Shown here in pieces: positions 23,169 through 37,116 of a stretch of DNA of 64,000 nt. Source of the DNA: Burhinus oedicnemus (taxonomy: Eukaryota; Chordata; Aves; Charadriiformes; Burhinidae). A program made the position numbers and the translations under genes. The stretch is from the NCBI GenBank assembly GCA_008921705.1, contig VFFE01007724.1, positions 558,001 through 622,000 on the forward strand. The letters are read 5' to 3'. The notes under the pieces are model-generated. The model was not told where the DNA came from, did not search any database, and saw only the letters and a program-made list of their open reading frames with translations. Positions within the stretch are counted from its first letter, which is position 1. Every line of letters starts with the position of its first letter.

Positions 23169-24460
23169 CTTGTCATCTTGCTTTTGAGAAGTTTGTCCTC
23201 AAAATGACAGATTTTTTTCTGTATGAAATAGAAGTTGTCCTATAATGTTACTGTATCTTGACCAGCTTTGAACAGTCAGCTGTAAATTTTATAGTATTGT
23301 AACTTAGAAAAAGCAACCAGCCCTTTTTCTCCACGCCTAAACCAGCAAAAAAATTAACAAAAACATGAAATAAGTGCAATTATGACAACTTCAATTTTTA
23401 GAGTATCTTCCTTTTGCCTATGCTAGCCTACTGATGAACATTAGTACCAATATTGCCATTAAAGTTCACATGGCCCCAACTTGAACCATAGACTATTTCT
23501 TTTACAACTTGTACATGCATAAACAAGAGTTTACAGCCTAAACAAGTAATGTATGTTATGGATATATGTGTAAGTTACCATGGCTTAGCTGCATGCTTGA
23601 TCAGCTGCTTTGTCATAGTTACCCATGACTGAAAGCTTTTGTCTGTGAGACTTCAATAAAGAAATAAGAGACCTTGGGTTACTTTGGACCAAGACTTCAC
23701 CACGGTCTCTATCTTTCAATCTGCGTTTCCAACCTCATGCTCTACATTTCTTTGGTTCTTCTGTCATTTCCTTCCTCTTCCATCAAACCTAATAATAATT
23801 GTCTTTTTTTTTTTTTTTTTAAAGCTCCGTATACTATAATATATAAGTACAATTTGGTACAATTCTTGGTGGGCTGGGAGAGTGAAAGTGGGGATTTTTG
23901 AAAGGCAAGCTATTAATTTCATGTACTCGTCTACAAGCAATCAATGCACTGACAGTCCTACATCTTCCACTTAAAGGGTCACATACAGAGGTTTAATACA
24001 AAATGAAAAAGGGCTCCTGTTCAGGAAAATAACGGGAGGAACAACTAGGAAAACAGGCAGTGTTGCTGTTTTTTAGGAAGATGTACTTAGCACTGGAGGC
24101 AGAATAGAAGCAAAGTACAGTCAGCTCTCTTTTCCTTGGCATTATTAAACAGGCAGTGGGTTTGCTGATGCAAAAACTGGTCTTGGTCATACCAGTTCAG
24201 ATAGCTATGTTAATGAGGCTCTTTGGTTAATGGACCTGCTAGTATTTAATGGACCTATCTTTGGCTTTACTGCTGATCATTCCTTTTTCTGTTATGCTCC
24301 TGCCATGTATTTTTATAGCTTAATTCATGTATGTTTTGTATGATCTAGAATGTTGCTTCAATTTAGTAATTTTGTGCTTCCATTCATCTGAGTAATCATG
24401 CCATAACATCACTCTCCATATGGATGCTTTTTGTATGGATGCCATATCTATCCAATGGGC

Positions 24461-24483
24461 TGCCTTCCCGTGTGGGGAAGGCA
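24461..24483. repeat. Short perfect GC-rich hairpin
   Basis: TGCCTTCCC (24461-24469) and GGGAAGGCA (24475-24483) pair perfectly around a 5-base loop. No U-run follows, and this is not a bacterial context, so it is not called a terminator. Confidence 0.7.
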
Positions 24484-25558
24484 ATGATCCCATGTACTGT
24501 ATGTATCAAATTAGATACATTTTTTTATCTACAGTTTAGCTGATTAAAGTGCATAGAAAATGATAGTATTCTCCAGCTATAATGCAAGTCTTCTAGAGAA
24601 TTTAACACTGCAATATTTTGTAAAAAAAAAAGTGCTTATAAAAAGCTAGGTAATGACTTTATAATCCCTGAAAATGCAAATGCTTGGTTATACTTACGCA
24701 TTTTTAGCATTTCATTATTACTGTGCCTTAAAGGATCCCTCCATTCTCAAAAGGTCAGTTTACCTTTTTCAATTTCACATGAATTAAAATATTAACATCT
24801 GTAAAATCTCAGGCAGTGATTGTGTGTAGTCTACTGTAGATGTTAGTATATGCCTTTTTTTGTGTGTGTCTTTTATTTTTTTTATGCAGTGAAATTTCCC
24901 AGTACATTCTGATGTTTGTTTTGGTTCTTTCTGTTATGCATCCAGCATTTTGGCAGCTGAGGGATGCAACTGGGAGTATCAATTGGTATGAAAAACAGTT
25001 CAGCAAGTGGGGCAGGAGTCTTGACTTCTCAGTTCATTCCCAGGTTCCAGCCCACTGATGATGTTCACTGTGTGGTGAACTCTTGCATTCTCTTTTATAG
25101 TAATTCAGTGATCTCCCTCCGAGGCAAAACTTAAGTGTGGTTCTGGAGCTAATTTACTTCAAAGGCTGCTCCCACTAGGCAATATGGATGACACAATTAC
25201 TTATGACTTTCTTAATACCACAAAATTTTCTAATACTATTTAAGTAGGTCATGTACCCTGTGTATAATGTGATGCAACATCCCAGTTCATCTGTCATATG
25301 CTTTTAGTTCCATGCCAAAAAATGTTGCTCTGATAAAAGCTGCCCTACGGCCTGCATAATAATTGAATTAAACTGACTGGGGGAAAGAGCTCACACAAAT
25401 AGTTATGTGAGGCCCAACGGAGGCCCAAAGATACTTTGGCCAAGGATCAAATGATGTGAACAGGATCCTGCAGTGTGGACACAAGCAATTCTCCATCCCT
25501 TGACATAAAGGCCAGGCGTCTTTTCCTGGGCCAGATGCTTTTAGCAATAGAGGTATAA

Positions 25559-25571
25559 GGTCACGTTGACA
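25559..25571. promoter_or_regulatory. Imperfect oestrogen response element
   Basis: GGTCACGTTGACA matches the palindromic consensus GGTCAnnnTGACC at 9 of 10 half-site positions. It is about 33 kb upstream of the GREB1 start codon. Confidence 0.3.
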
Positions 25572-28500
25572 GGCCAATGGGTGTGGAGTTATGTTGTGTA
25601 GGATGGCAGTAAGAAAACAAAACTTTATGGATGGCGCTATCCCCATTTTGGATTAGCTATGCTGCTTCACAGTCTTTTCGCTGCTAGGTGGCGTTACGTT
25701 TGCATGTAATTTGGTTTCTTCGGCAGTGTGTTCACTTTCTAAAGAAAAAAGGCTATCTTGAATTCAAGCTAAATCTTATTAAGCGTTGGAGTGATACCTT
25801 TAAACTTTGCAAATGAGGTCTTAATCTACAGGGAAAGCTTCCCTGAGGTTTGTTTTTTTCACTGTGTGCTTCTGTGGCTCCAGGATGAAATACATTTTTC
25901 TTTTTGAGGTGCATCTTTTGATGTATCCAGTTAGAAATTGCTTACACAATTGCTCTGTTACACACATAGTCTGTTAGGCTATGTGATGAAAGTCTGTCAA
26001 TTCCCAATGAAGTTGGCACAATGGAGAAAGAATAGTCTGACGCACAGCAGGAGTGCAAAGGAATAATCTATTGAATCTTATATCTTATATCTACATCAAA
26101 ATTAAGTGTAACTGCAGCCATAGAATTTGCCTACGCTCCAGGTCATGTATAAAAGCAGGCACATGAAAATCTAGTGTGTTTTATTAAGGCTTTGTTCACA
26201 CATCCTCTTCCGACTGCAACTGTGCTGGCTGAGAAGGTTACTGCCCCTAGTACCTCATTATTGCACTTCTGTCAGAGGTTATCACAGGTGACTCTGCCCG
26301 CTGAGCTGCTCCTGTGTGTGGTTCCTGATCTATTTTGCTTGAAATGAATGGGGGTAGTGAAGATCTATTATTTTAACAGTTTTAACTTTTTTTACCAAAG
26401 AGGGTCAGGGGTTGCTCACAGGAGCAACTATGTGGGTAAAACTGGCAAGGCAATAATTTCCAACACTGGAGCAGTAATGAGGCTCTATAAAAGTGATTGT
26501 AATCTTTTCAGTGGACGCTGCCAGAAGTGGAAGATTTGTCAATGGCCTCATGTGCATTGAATTTATGCCACTGATTTTTTAGTCTTTTCATGTTGCTGTA
26601 TAGATACGACCTTAGGTTCATATATATGTTGCCTGTTTGGGTGTATTTTATGTTATCCATGGTCAGGATTCAGTTAAATGAAAATATTTACAGACTTGTG
26701 GTTCAGTAGAGCTTTTTTTACCCTAGTTTAACTTTATTTGTTTTACATTGATGCTGGAGTTGCTCTGAGGGCTCTGTACTGATTCAGAGTTGTCTCCCCT
26801 GTTCTGTCTGAAGAAATGCAATTTATTTGTGAAATAACAAGAGTAATCAGTGAGCAAAAATGCTTAGGGTCTGGTTTAGTTCAAATCCCACCGAACCCAA
26901 TAGGATAAATTCTAACAGCCCTTGTATGGCTATCATCAACATTTTGTCTAAAAACTTTTTGAATTCTAAAACTTAAAAACCCCCTCTTTTTCCCCCTCTT
27001 TTCTACTATTTGCTGGTATTTGCTTTCTTTTTTGTAGTAGTAAATTAGTATAGAGGAGAAGAGAGTTTCTAAAGATTGAAAGATTCTTGGTCATTCTAAC
27101 AATTCCTTTTGTGAATTCAGTTTCACTCTTTTCCAAAAGACATCTACATTAAAGAAAGTAAACATTGGCTAAGCTGAGTAGATATTATTAGGTCATTTAG
27201 AACTGGCTTTAAAACAAACATTATAAATCCTAATATTTGCATTATAAATTACAAATAGTTTTATTTTTAAAATGTTGGCATGTATGCTTTCTCTATCTGT
27301 TGCGTTATCACTGACATGTCATTGACTTATAAATTAGGAAGAATGTTGTCAGTGTAGAAAAAAATTGTATCAATGCCAGTTTGGGGGGAAAAAAAAAAAA
27401 ATCAATGCAAAACAGTTTACCACATGGGCATAGATTATTAAGTTAAAGTTAATTTAGAATAGTATATACTGTGCAATCCATGAAATTCTGGCCCAGGCTT
27501 TGTCCTCATTCCCAGCAATAGAATTTCCCAGCAGGATAATATTTTAGCAGTGTTACAAAAGTGGTTGTCCAAGCATAGGAGACTGAATATAGACACTACT
27601 TTGTCTGAACTCCAAATTTTTACATACTTATTGATTGTCAGTAAGTTTGTCTTGTTGGAGTTATTAGTTACATTTGTGATTTTATTTATGTATCTAGAGT
27701 GGGTTTTCAGCAGGACTTCCCATAATAATGAAGGGTAGAAGGTTGTTTCTCTAGGTATTTTCCTGGGTGAGCTTGTGCAGAAAATGTTGTTTAAATGCTG
27801 CAGGGAATGTATTGTGTTGTTGATGATGTTAGGGGGCTCCCAGTATCCTGGCTGGATGTGTATTATTTCTATTTGACCATTTTGTTTAATTTTAATCCCT
27901 CAGAAAGGGGAAGATGAAACTGTCTGATTAAAAGTACCCATGGTCATCTCTGATAGTTTTGTGGAAAATGTTTTCTCTAAATATTCTGGAAGACAATGGG
28001 AAAATGATCCAATTATCAATCACACCAGTTGTAGAGAGGAAAAGATTTTTGAAAACCATTAAAATTACATTTCTTTAAAAAATATGAACAAATGTGTAGA
28101 AATTTATATCAGTCCTTAAATTACAGCATGCACACCATTTAAAATGCGTACATTTATTGAATTAAATTACGTTAGTGAGCTCATGCATCATGCATGTTAA
28201 AACTGGAGTTCGGTATGACACTGACAAGGTAGAAATTCTGTGGGTACATGTGCACAGCATGGGGTCATTAAGAAGCTTTGGACAGAGTGGTTTGTGAAAG
28301 AAAGTAAATGTTTGAGAATGGTTTCAAAACCAGAAAATTGAATGTTTTTTCTCATTGACACTTTTCCTTCCGCTTTCTTTGTAAACTCTTCTTGGCATTC
28401 CCCCTGGTACATTAGGACACAAGACAATTATGAAAAGCAAAAGAAATCCTTAGTTTATTGGCTAAATTTGGAAAGAATTTTTGACATGGCTGACCATCCT

Positions 28501-31500
28501 TCAAGTAAGATCTTTGTGTCAAAGTGCAGAGGTCAGGGTATAGAAGCCTTGGGATATCAAAAGGTGGTGAGAAGAATAGCTGGGATTTCCAGCAGCCTAA
28601 GAGTGCTCTTTTGTCTCTAGTGGTCAGTTGTCGAGGATGATGCCTGTGGACATCAAAGAAATGTCTAAACAGTGTTATCTAGGCCTGTCCTTTGCCCCCT
28701 GCCATGTAACGGGCCTCTTTTCAGGAAAACATTGGGAAAGCTGAGAAGGCGAGTTGTCCTATGCTAGTGCTATTAATTCAGCAAGAAAGAAGATCAATAA
28801 CATTTGCACTAACCAGTAAAACAATCTGTTAGTTTCTAAAAATGCAGATTAGTCAAGCCTATAAATTATACATTGCACATCCAAGAATCAATTTTAATGT
28901 TTTTTCATAATGTATATATTATGAGATCTTGCTTTCTAAAAATTTTCTTTTCTGCTTGCTTTGACATATTATGGACAACTGTTCTGAGAAAACAAACCAA
29001 AATAACGCCCCCACACCTTTCTTTAACACTTACAAAGAAGTTAGGGGGTTTTTATTCATGGGTTGTATGTACTGAGGTACTTTCAAAGTAAAAAAATGAG
29101 CTGATATTTGATGCATTTCATGCTTAAAACATTGACTGTGATGTCTGGAAGAGTTATGCCATCATTTTCAAGATGGATTACTTTCCTCATCAACAAATAA
29201 AAGTTACAGTATCGAAACAAAGCCTGTATGTATTTCAGCTTCTGTATTGCCTATTCACTCAGTTTGCACACTGGTGAGGGAATAACATTGCTAGCTGTTT
29301 CTTTCTGTTAAATGCAATAAAAAAAAATCTATTCTGAAGATGTTATGAGAAAAGAAGTCTATTATGAGTATTTTCTATTGTTGTCCGCATGCAAAACTAA
29401 AACATATTATAAGCTCCTTGTAATTTTGGATTTCTTTTTAAAGATTAGAGCTCTTTAAATCCCTAATTTTGCAAAGAAGTATTGCAAGTTTTAGAGTTGA
29501 ACAACGAGGGTGATAGTCTGGGACCCTAGCTATGTGAGAGCTCATTAAGCTTAAAATAGGAAGCAACAGAGAGGAAGTCAGACTAGACATGGGCCTTTGC
29601 TTGTGATTCCTGTGAATCTAACTCTGCGTTTTTTTGTTGATTCAGAACCAATGATAGTGCCTATGTCATTATGCAATACCGCTGTCATTCTTGAACTATG
29701 TAGACACAATGTAAAACCATTCTTTGCAGGATTGAGAGCTAAGTAGAATTTCTGGTTATGGATCAGTCTCTAGGGATATTTAATAAAAAACAGCTTTTAG
29801 GATTCACTGCTGCCTACGTTTTACTAAGAGTATATTATTAGTTAGAATATACTTGAATTCTTTACTGATAAGTTAGGCCACATCAATATACATAATTGCA
29901 TTATTGTCATAAGAAAACTATATGAATTCAATATCAGATACTTAAGCCAAATGGTAAAGTAAGTATTAAAAATAAAAAAAACCTGTAGTTGAATCAATGA
30001 CATTTTCTTAAAAAGAGGAAATTGGAGCTGGGATATGTCAGTACGTAGTTATGTAATATCTTTAAATGTAGCTAAAAATGTAAGTGCAATGTGTTTTCAA
30101 AAGTCTGAAATTAAACTTTTTAATGCAACTGAGTTTCTTTACCATATTTCATTTTATTGTAAGTTAGGATTGAAGAGAAAACTGATATAAATGTGTGAGT
30201 TAACTTTAACTAGAAGAACATGTATAACTATCACTGTTGCTAAACTAAATAACAAGTAACAGATATGCTGGGATGATTGTTATTTATTTGGACGGATATT
30301 GCACTTGAAAACTGATATTTTGGGCTGCTAGGTGACTCACCTTTACTTACGTTCCTATATCCTCATCTGGGAAGGAAGATGAAGAGCTACAGATTTGCTA
30401 GCACGCCTGAATGGCCCCAGAGAGGCTAGACTTTCATTGCTACACTGAGAGTCCAAAGTAAATGCTTCTCGCTTTCAGAGCATGTATCTTAAACATTGAC
30501 ACTGCAGCTTGTGTATTCTGTAGTTAGTATATTTTGTAATAGATAATATAATATTACTTTTAGAAAAACATGGTGAACAAAGCATTGCACCTTTTATAAT
30601 ATTTTCTGCTTTTTCTTAATATACCTGCATTGTTTTTCTTGTCATAGTTGCATCCTGATTTTCCAAACATCTCTGTCCCTAGCTTTACACAAGAGAACAT
30701 TTCCAATGAGTGAAGGACAAAGGCCCCACAAAAGGGGAATGTTTACAGAAGTGAGATCCCGATCCTGTATTTAAATTCTGATCCTATGGTTAAACAGATG
30801 AATTTAAATTTTTATCAGAAGCGATACATGGCTGCAAGTATCACGTTTCAGCAGTGGCTTAGATAATAGACTTAGCTAATTAATAGGTCACTGCTGTTTG
30901 CCAGCAGAAGGCATATTCTGTTATGTGACAAATGCATAATTTATAGGTAAGGATAGGAAGACAGAAGTCAAGGAAACAAGAGAAAAAAGTAGTTTTCTTT
31001 CCCCACCGCCATTTAAAAAGGTATTTTAAAAAATAGATTTGCTATTTAATACTTCTGATGACTGTGGCCATTATCACTTAGGCAGTTGCTGCTGCTGGCC
31101 ACTAATTTCCACAACAGTTGCACAGCTGCATGGGTGGCATATACATTCATGTGACTATGTGGTGAAATAGTTTAAGGGACTGATCTGGCTGAAAATCAAC
31201 TTAGAAAAAAGAAGCAATAGATTTTTTTTTTTTTTCCCCCCAGCTAGGTCATGCTCTAATCCCACTTAACTTGCCCATGTGTGAATACCTGTGCCCAAAC
31301 AGAGTAAGAGGCATTAGTATGTAGCTTGCATCGGCCCAGAAAGGAGAGGTACTCACTGCACAAACTGGAAAAACTACTGAAAAAAATTATTCAGAACCTG
31401 TGCTATGGGAGAATGGATTCTCCCTGCTGACACCTAATTGTACACGTTTGCAGATGTTCACATCTGAAGTAAGAAGTGCAAACTTGACATTCTTAGAAGC

Positions 31501-31974
31501 ACAGAAGTTGCCTTTTCAAAGTTCAGATGGGCTGGCCTGTCTCTCTGATGTTTCTGTGTATCTGCGGTAGATCACTTGTCTGTCAAAATGGTTTTTAAAA
31601 AATCCATTTTTACGTGCTGACCTTCATTCTACATTATTCAGTCTACAGAAGCCTAATTAGAATTACAAGAGCTGCTGGAAAAGTCATTACAACTTTTGTA
31701 AAGGGAAGGCAGACATTGTAGATTTCCAACCCTAACTGTAGGGTAGAAGTAATGAAGTAATTAGATGATAGGTAGTGTCTAGTGTTATAAAAAAATGAAA
31801 AGCAGTATATATGGCAACTAAATATCCATGCATAGTGAGGTGATCTGAATTAACTGTTCTCCCTCAAGAGACAAGTTGTTAGGTCAAAACTCAGTGGAAG
31901 TTAGGCAAGTAAAAAAATAATAATTAAAAGGAGGATGAAGAAAAAAGAAAAGGAAAACAGTATTACAGCCACTG

Positions 31975-32290
31975 TATTAATCTGCTGTCTACCCATATCT
32001 TGAATATGTGTGCAGTTCTAGTCTTAGAGAACAGTAGAGCCAGTGGAGTCCTGGAGCAGAGACAAGGATGACTAGACGTATGGAGGAGTTTCCATAGGAA
32101 AGACTGGATGGGCAGGAGTTCTTCAGTTTTGGGAAGCACAGGAAGAGAGGATAGAAGTTCTAGGAGATCTAGAAGGTAATGAAAGATAAGAAATTTTACT
32201 GGACATACTTCTTCACTATTTTTCCAAATAAAAGAATTAAGGGAGCCAGTGGAATTATTGTGCAACAAATCTAAAATGAAGAAACGGGTT
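31975..32290 (+). mobile_element. Ancient CR1-like LINE fragment
   Basis: ATCTTGAATATGTGTGCAGT (31997-32016) is the diverged [14 protein letters not shown] block. It is followed in order by GGAGCAGAGACAAGGATGAC, TAGGAAAGACTGGATGGGCA, a block resembling the GLFSLE-coding region and AAAAGAATTAAGGG. This order matches the 3' coding region of old reptile- or bird-type CR1. It is heavily eroded with no open frame. Confidence 0.6.
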
Positions 32291-35200
32291 GCTTTTATTA
32301 TTATTCTCTTCTGCTTTTTTATATTTGACTTCCAGTGCTTCTCCATAGTGCTTTTTTTATGCATATGCTTAGTTTCATCATTAGAGAATGGTTTAAATCT
32401 CACTTCTGAACTATGTCACATATAAAAAATGGGTGTGTATGATATGGTGCAATTAGATGAAATAGTTAACCTTGAATTTTACAATAGTTTCTGAAAAAGT
32501 GGTCTCCTGTGGTGTACAGCAAGTTTGTGATCTAACAGTCTTTCGGAAGCAAATGTTGACTGTGGGTAACTAGAGATGTATATATCAGAAAGAATGAAGT
32601 GGGAAACCTGTTACATACCATGGGAGAGGGCACAGGAATTTGAGTAATCTGAAAAGAAGTGAAAAGTAAATGCTGCTGGATAATACATGTTTCATGCTCA
32701 GAGAACTTACAACGTAAGTTCAGATGAAATTGTGCAGCAAACTGTATCAGCTCCTCTGCAAAAAAGACGTTCTTACCTTTAATTGCTGTATTTTTAAATG
32801 AGCCTTGTTATTACTTAAGCTGGTTAGGTGCTTGAAGTAATTTTAAGTTAAAATGAAATTAAAGTAACTCTTTTACTATGCCAGGAAAAACTTAAAAGCA
32901 GGCTTAACTTATTGTAGTGAGAGAAACTTCTCAGACCATTTTGTCATCATACAGCTTTTTATTCTTTTTAATTTATGCTGAATCTCCTGTCAAGTCTGAC
33001 TTGCCTCAAAAAATGAAGAGCTAACGTTGTATGGTCAGTTCTCATTGATACTGCATAATGAGGAAACAGAGTAACAGAGATGAAGTAAAAGCAGTTTAAA
33101 ATCTGCAAACTAATAAGAATAGACATGAAAAATTTGAACCTGTTTTTGAGAAGAACGGGAGTAGCCTTAAGAAATTTGCTGCTGAGTGGTCTGAGCAGCG
33201 TGTCACCCTCTGTGGTGTTGTGCGTAACCAAAGGCATGGGGTGAAGACAACACTTAAATCACAGTTTGGACAATCCACCCACAGAAAATCAAGACTTGAT
33301 GTAGAAGCTTTACTAATATAAAGAAGGCAGATACTCAACTTCCACATGTATTTACTCAGTCTATGTAGTTTAAAGGTAAAGAAAATGATGTCTCTTCACA
33401 TAGTTGCATGGGTATATGTGCAGCTGCAATATAACCAGTATAGTGCCTCTGGGTCTGCAACACAGTCTCAAAATGCAACTTTCTTCATCTTTTATAACAA
33501 TGATAATTTTAAAGCCTAATGGTGTGTAAGTGTCATTATTCGTTGTCTCATTGATGAGTATTTCAGTTCTTGGAATGGAGAAGTAAGTGGAAGTGGAACG
33601 TGCATATCATTTTTGGGAAGACCATTTAGAGAGGACAGTTTTAAAAAGACAGTGAATAGAAAAGAAATTAGAGGAATTAGGATGAAGAAGGGAAAACTAT
33701 GACTGGGCTGCACATGGACTTGAAGGCAGAGTCTGCAGTGCTGAATAAAATGGCTTGTGGTGAGCCTGAGCACTGGAACTCCTGATTAGAGTGGTTCCTG
33801 GTACAGATTTGGCCTGTGGCAGTTAGTTGTCTTCCAGACAGTGCCTGGGTTGGGAATGGCATGCACTGGGGACTGTTCCCAATGTGCGTGGACCTCACGT
33901 ACTGTCTTAGCAGGCTTTTTCCCACTAAAACATTTTTGCAGCCCTTCAGTTTCATGTTGTGAAAGCATCACTATATTGACTTGCAACAGAGCACTTACAT
34001 CGATTAAAATTCTGTCTCAGACCACGCATAATGATTATGTCCACAAAGCCATAGGGCACTACATATATCCAGGAAAGGCAGCATGGGCATGCCACAGAAT
34101 GACCTGTGGCCTGGTTTTGTTTAGCAGTGTAGACGTAGCAAAGGAACGACATTCCCTGTTTGGATGTAGATGATAAATGGGTGGGGTTGCTGTGAAACCG
34201 CAACCTCGCATGAGTGGGAGTGCCTGGGTAGCGCTAATGACAGGGGCTTCATCTGTATGGGTCTTCCAATAAACTCATCTCTATGGAGTCTACCACGAAG
34301 GACTGTTGAATGTGACGTATAGAGAAAAAGTGACTAATAGGAATAACTAAAAGTTTTATTACTGCAAAGGGGACATATTTTGTCTTTGCCTTTTGTGCAA
34401 AATTCTTATGAGGTCATGAAAGTAGAGCAATGAATGTCAACTGATGAAGGAAAACTACTGTATCAACAAGTGTCGTGTTATACATTGATAACTCAGCCTG
34501 AGGACACATAAAACTCTCTGCGTGTGTCTGTGTATGTGTTGATATGTGTGTATGTACAGATAGTACCTACCCATCTGATTTATTTTTATCCATCACTGGG
34601 ATATAGCTATTGCTTAAAAAGAGCTTAATAGCATACTAGGACACTGTTGTCTGAAAAAATGAAGAAGGTGATAAGCAGAATTTATTCGAAGGAAGCAAAA
34701 CTTCAAAATTGCTTATAAAGAAAAAACCAATTCAATAAGAAAAAGTTTTATAAAGGTCTAGTTTGGTAAATAATAAGCACCTTAATGGGAAGATGCTATT
34801 CATGTAGTATATATGCTGTTAATTGAATGGAGAAGATGATGAGGAAAAGGTAATAATACACTATTTCTAAGTCCGTAGTGTCAAGCACTGAAAGAAGTTA
34901 CCAGTCAGAGAAGAAAAGGAAGGACTTTGATAACATAATTCCAGTAGAGGTAGGGTTTGCGATTGTGTTATTCCTCCCTTTTCTTCTTCACAGCTTTTGG
35001 CACAGGAGACAATGAAGAAAAGTAGTATTTCTAGCTGTAAGTGACCTGCCCCCCTGTGAGCTTGATTCATACTCTTCTTTAGCCAGAGATCATGTTCCTG
35101 AGTCTTAGACAGCTTGTAGACAAGCAACAGTTGTAATGATTATTCCTCAATATTAATGGAGATGTTTCCCTACATAGGGTAAATTCTTTAGAATTCTTCA

Positions 35201-35604
35201 TATATGGTTCATCCCATATGCTGTCATAGAGCTACTGTTTGGGTACCTTTAATATAATGTTTTTCTTTGTTTTTCAAAAGTTAAGTTCTAATGCGGTGCT
35301 GTTTCCTGAAAGTTGTGTGTTTACAAAATAGGCAGTTGTCCTGGTTTGAGGGCCCAAACCATGACAGCAGTACTTTGGGATCCAAGGCATTTCCAAGAAA
35401 ATGTTTCACTATGTTTTCAGTAAGTAAAATTATCTGTATTTTACATTAAAAAACTATATATAGGTTTAGAAAACAAAATCTGAGATCAGAACATTAATGT
35501 ATTAGGATGTGTTACAACAAATTAGGATAAATTTAAGCCTCCCAAAATCAGAGGTGTGGGACAAAGTAGTGGGACTGAGGTGTGCTGTGGTGGGCAGGTG
35601 AAGT
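32291..35604. other. AT-rich stretch, possible degenerate LTR remnant near its middle
   Basis: About 3.3 kb. At 34195-34320 a GC-richer segment holds an AATAAA signal (34269-34274) in a context resembling LTR 3' ends, but no matching ends or target duplication were found, so it is not called. TG-rich low-complexity sequence lies at 34519-34556. Confidence 0.35.
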
Positions 35605-37116
35605 GACCCACGAGTGCTGAGGAAGCTGGCAGGAGTCATTGCTGGGCCAATCTCCATCATATTTGAAAGGTCCTGGAGAACAGGTGAGGTGCCTGAAGAC
35701 TGGAGGAAAGCCAATGTCACTCCAGTCTTCAGAAGGGACAAGAAGGAAGACCCGGGAAACTACAGGCCAGTCAGCCTCACCTCCATCCCTGGAAAGATGA
35801 TGGAACAGCTTGTTCTGGGCATCATCTCAAAGCATCTGGAGGAGAAGAAGGTAATCAGAAGTAGCCAACATGGATTCATCAAGGGGAAGTCATGTCTGAC
35901 TAATCTGGTAGCCTTCTACGATGGCGTGACTGGACAAATAGATGAGGGGAGGGCAGTGGATGTTGTCTACCTTGACTTCAGCAAGGCTTTGGACATTATC
36001 TCCCACAGCATCCTCATAGGCAAGCTTAGCAACTGTGGGTTGGATGAATGGACAGTGGGGTGGATTGAAAAGTGGCTGGTAGAGAGAGCTCAGAGGGTTG
36101 TGATTAGTGGCACAGAGTCTAGTTGGAGGTCTGTGACAAGTGGTGGTCCCCAGGGGTCAGTACTGGGTCCAGTCCTGTTCAACATACTCATCAATGTCCT
36201 GGATGAAGAGATAGAGTATACCCTCGGCAAGTTTGCTGATGACACCAAACTGGGAGGGGTGGCTGACACACCAGAAGGCTGTGCTGCCATTCAGCATGAT
36301 CTGGACAGGCTGGAGAGTTGGGCAGAGAGAAACCTCATGAAGTTCAACAAGGGCAAGTGTAAGGTACTGCACTTGGGGAGGAATAACCCCATGCACCAGT
36401 ACAGGTTAGGGGCTGACCTGCTGGAAAGCAGCTCTGTGGAAAGGGACCTGGGAATCCTGGTGGACAACAGGATGACCATGAGCCAGCAATGTGCCCTTGT
36501 GGCCAAGAAGGCCAATGGCATCCTGGGGTGCATCAAGAAGATTGTGGCAAGCAGGTTGCAGGAGGTTATCCTCCCACTCTACTCTGCCCTGGTGAGGCCG
36601 CACCTGGAGTCCTGTGTCCAGTTCTGGGCTCCCCGGTTCCAGAAGGACAGGGAACTGCTGGAGAGGGTACAGCAGAGGGCGACAAAGATGATTAGGGGAC
36701 TGGAACATCTTTCTTATGAGGAAAGGCTGAGGGACTTGGGTCTTTTCAGTCTGGAGAACAGAAGTCTGAGGGGGATCTCATCAATGCTTATAAATAGTTG
36801 AAGGGAGGGTGCCGGGAGGATGGGACCAGACTTTTTTCAGTGGTGCCCAGTGATAGGACAAGAGGTAACCGGCACAAACTTGAACGTAGGAAGTTCCATC
36901 TAAACATGAGGAGGAACTTCTTTCCTTTGAGGGTGGCAGAGCACTGGAAGAGGCTGCCCAGAGAGGTGGTGGAGTCTCCGACTCTGGAGACATTCCAAAC
37001 CCGCCTGGATGCCATCCTGTGCAACCTGCTGTAGGTGTCCCTGCTCTGGCAGGGGGGTTGGATGAGATGATCTCCAGAGGTCCCTTCCAACCCCTGTGAT
37101 TCTGTGATTCTGTGAC
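35605..37116 (+). mobile_element. CR1 LINE copy with long reverse-transcriptase frame
   Basis: Starts abruptly at ACCCACGAGTGCTGAGGAAG (the [14 protein letters not shown] block) and ends in the CR1 tail with repeated GATTCTGT (37096-37113). It keeps all the C-terminal reverse transcriptase and the 3' untranslated region, about 1.5 kb. The 5' truncation removes the endonuclease and the N-terminal fingers. The tail matches the 72-bp fragment at 12724-12795. Host DNA on both sides is AT-rich, so the GC-richer copy stands out clearly. Confidence 0.95.
35614..37034 (+). pseudogene. CR1 reverse-transcriptase remnant, frameshifted
   Basis: One frame runs to 36801 and a second from about 36770 to 37034 completes the protein end, so a single frameshift lies near 36770-36790, where LRGDLI becomes LRGIS. 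Motifs in order: NYRPVSLTS (35758-35784), motif [10 protein letters not shown] (35968-35994; family F replaced by L), motif [15 protein letters not shown] (36139-36180; usual V replaced by G) and motif [10 protein letters not shown] (36232-36258) with both catalytic aspartates. CR1 reverse transcriptase copies its own RNA at the insertion site. This copy lacks the endonuclease and cannot move by itself. Confidence 0.92.

Larger units (their letters stand above)
23169..31974. other. AT-rich stretch without recognisable genes
   Basis: About 8.8 kb. Notable only for a near-consensus oestrogen response element at 25559-25571, weaker CTCF-like cores at 25681-25692 and 30901-30912, a 9-bp GC-rich hairpin at 24461-24483 and homopolymer runs. 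Confidence 0.45.

Noticed and set aside
24461..24483. GC-rich stem-loop as a terminator
   Set aside because: Rho-independent terminators are not relevant in a vertebrate nuclear genome, and no T-run follows.
28440..28620. Frame with LERIFDMADHPSSK resembling reverse-transcriptase motif A
   Set aside because: Only about ten residues look similar and no further motif follows in order. An ancient LINE remnant is possible but not supportable.
31963..32403. Minus-strand frame of 146 codons
   Set aside because: It lies antisense to the ancient CR1-like fragment and shows no domain resemblance.
34195..34320. Possible LTR 3' end with AATAAA
   Set aside because: No paired TG/CA ends, TATA box or target duplication could be found.
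35336..35360. TGTCCTGGTTTGAG, also at 13862-13875, resembling the start of a common avian LTR
   Set aside because: Similarity stops after about 14 bases at both sites, with no downstream LTR features.
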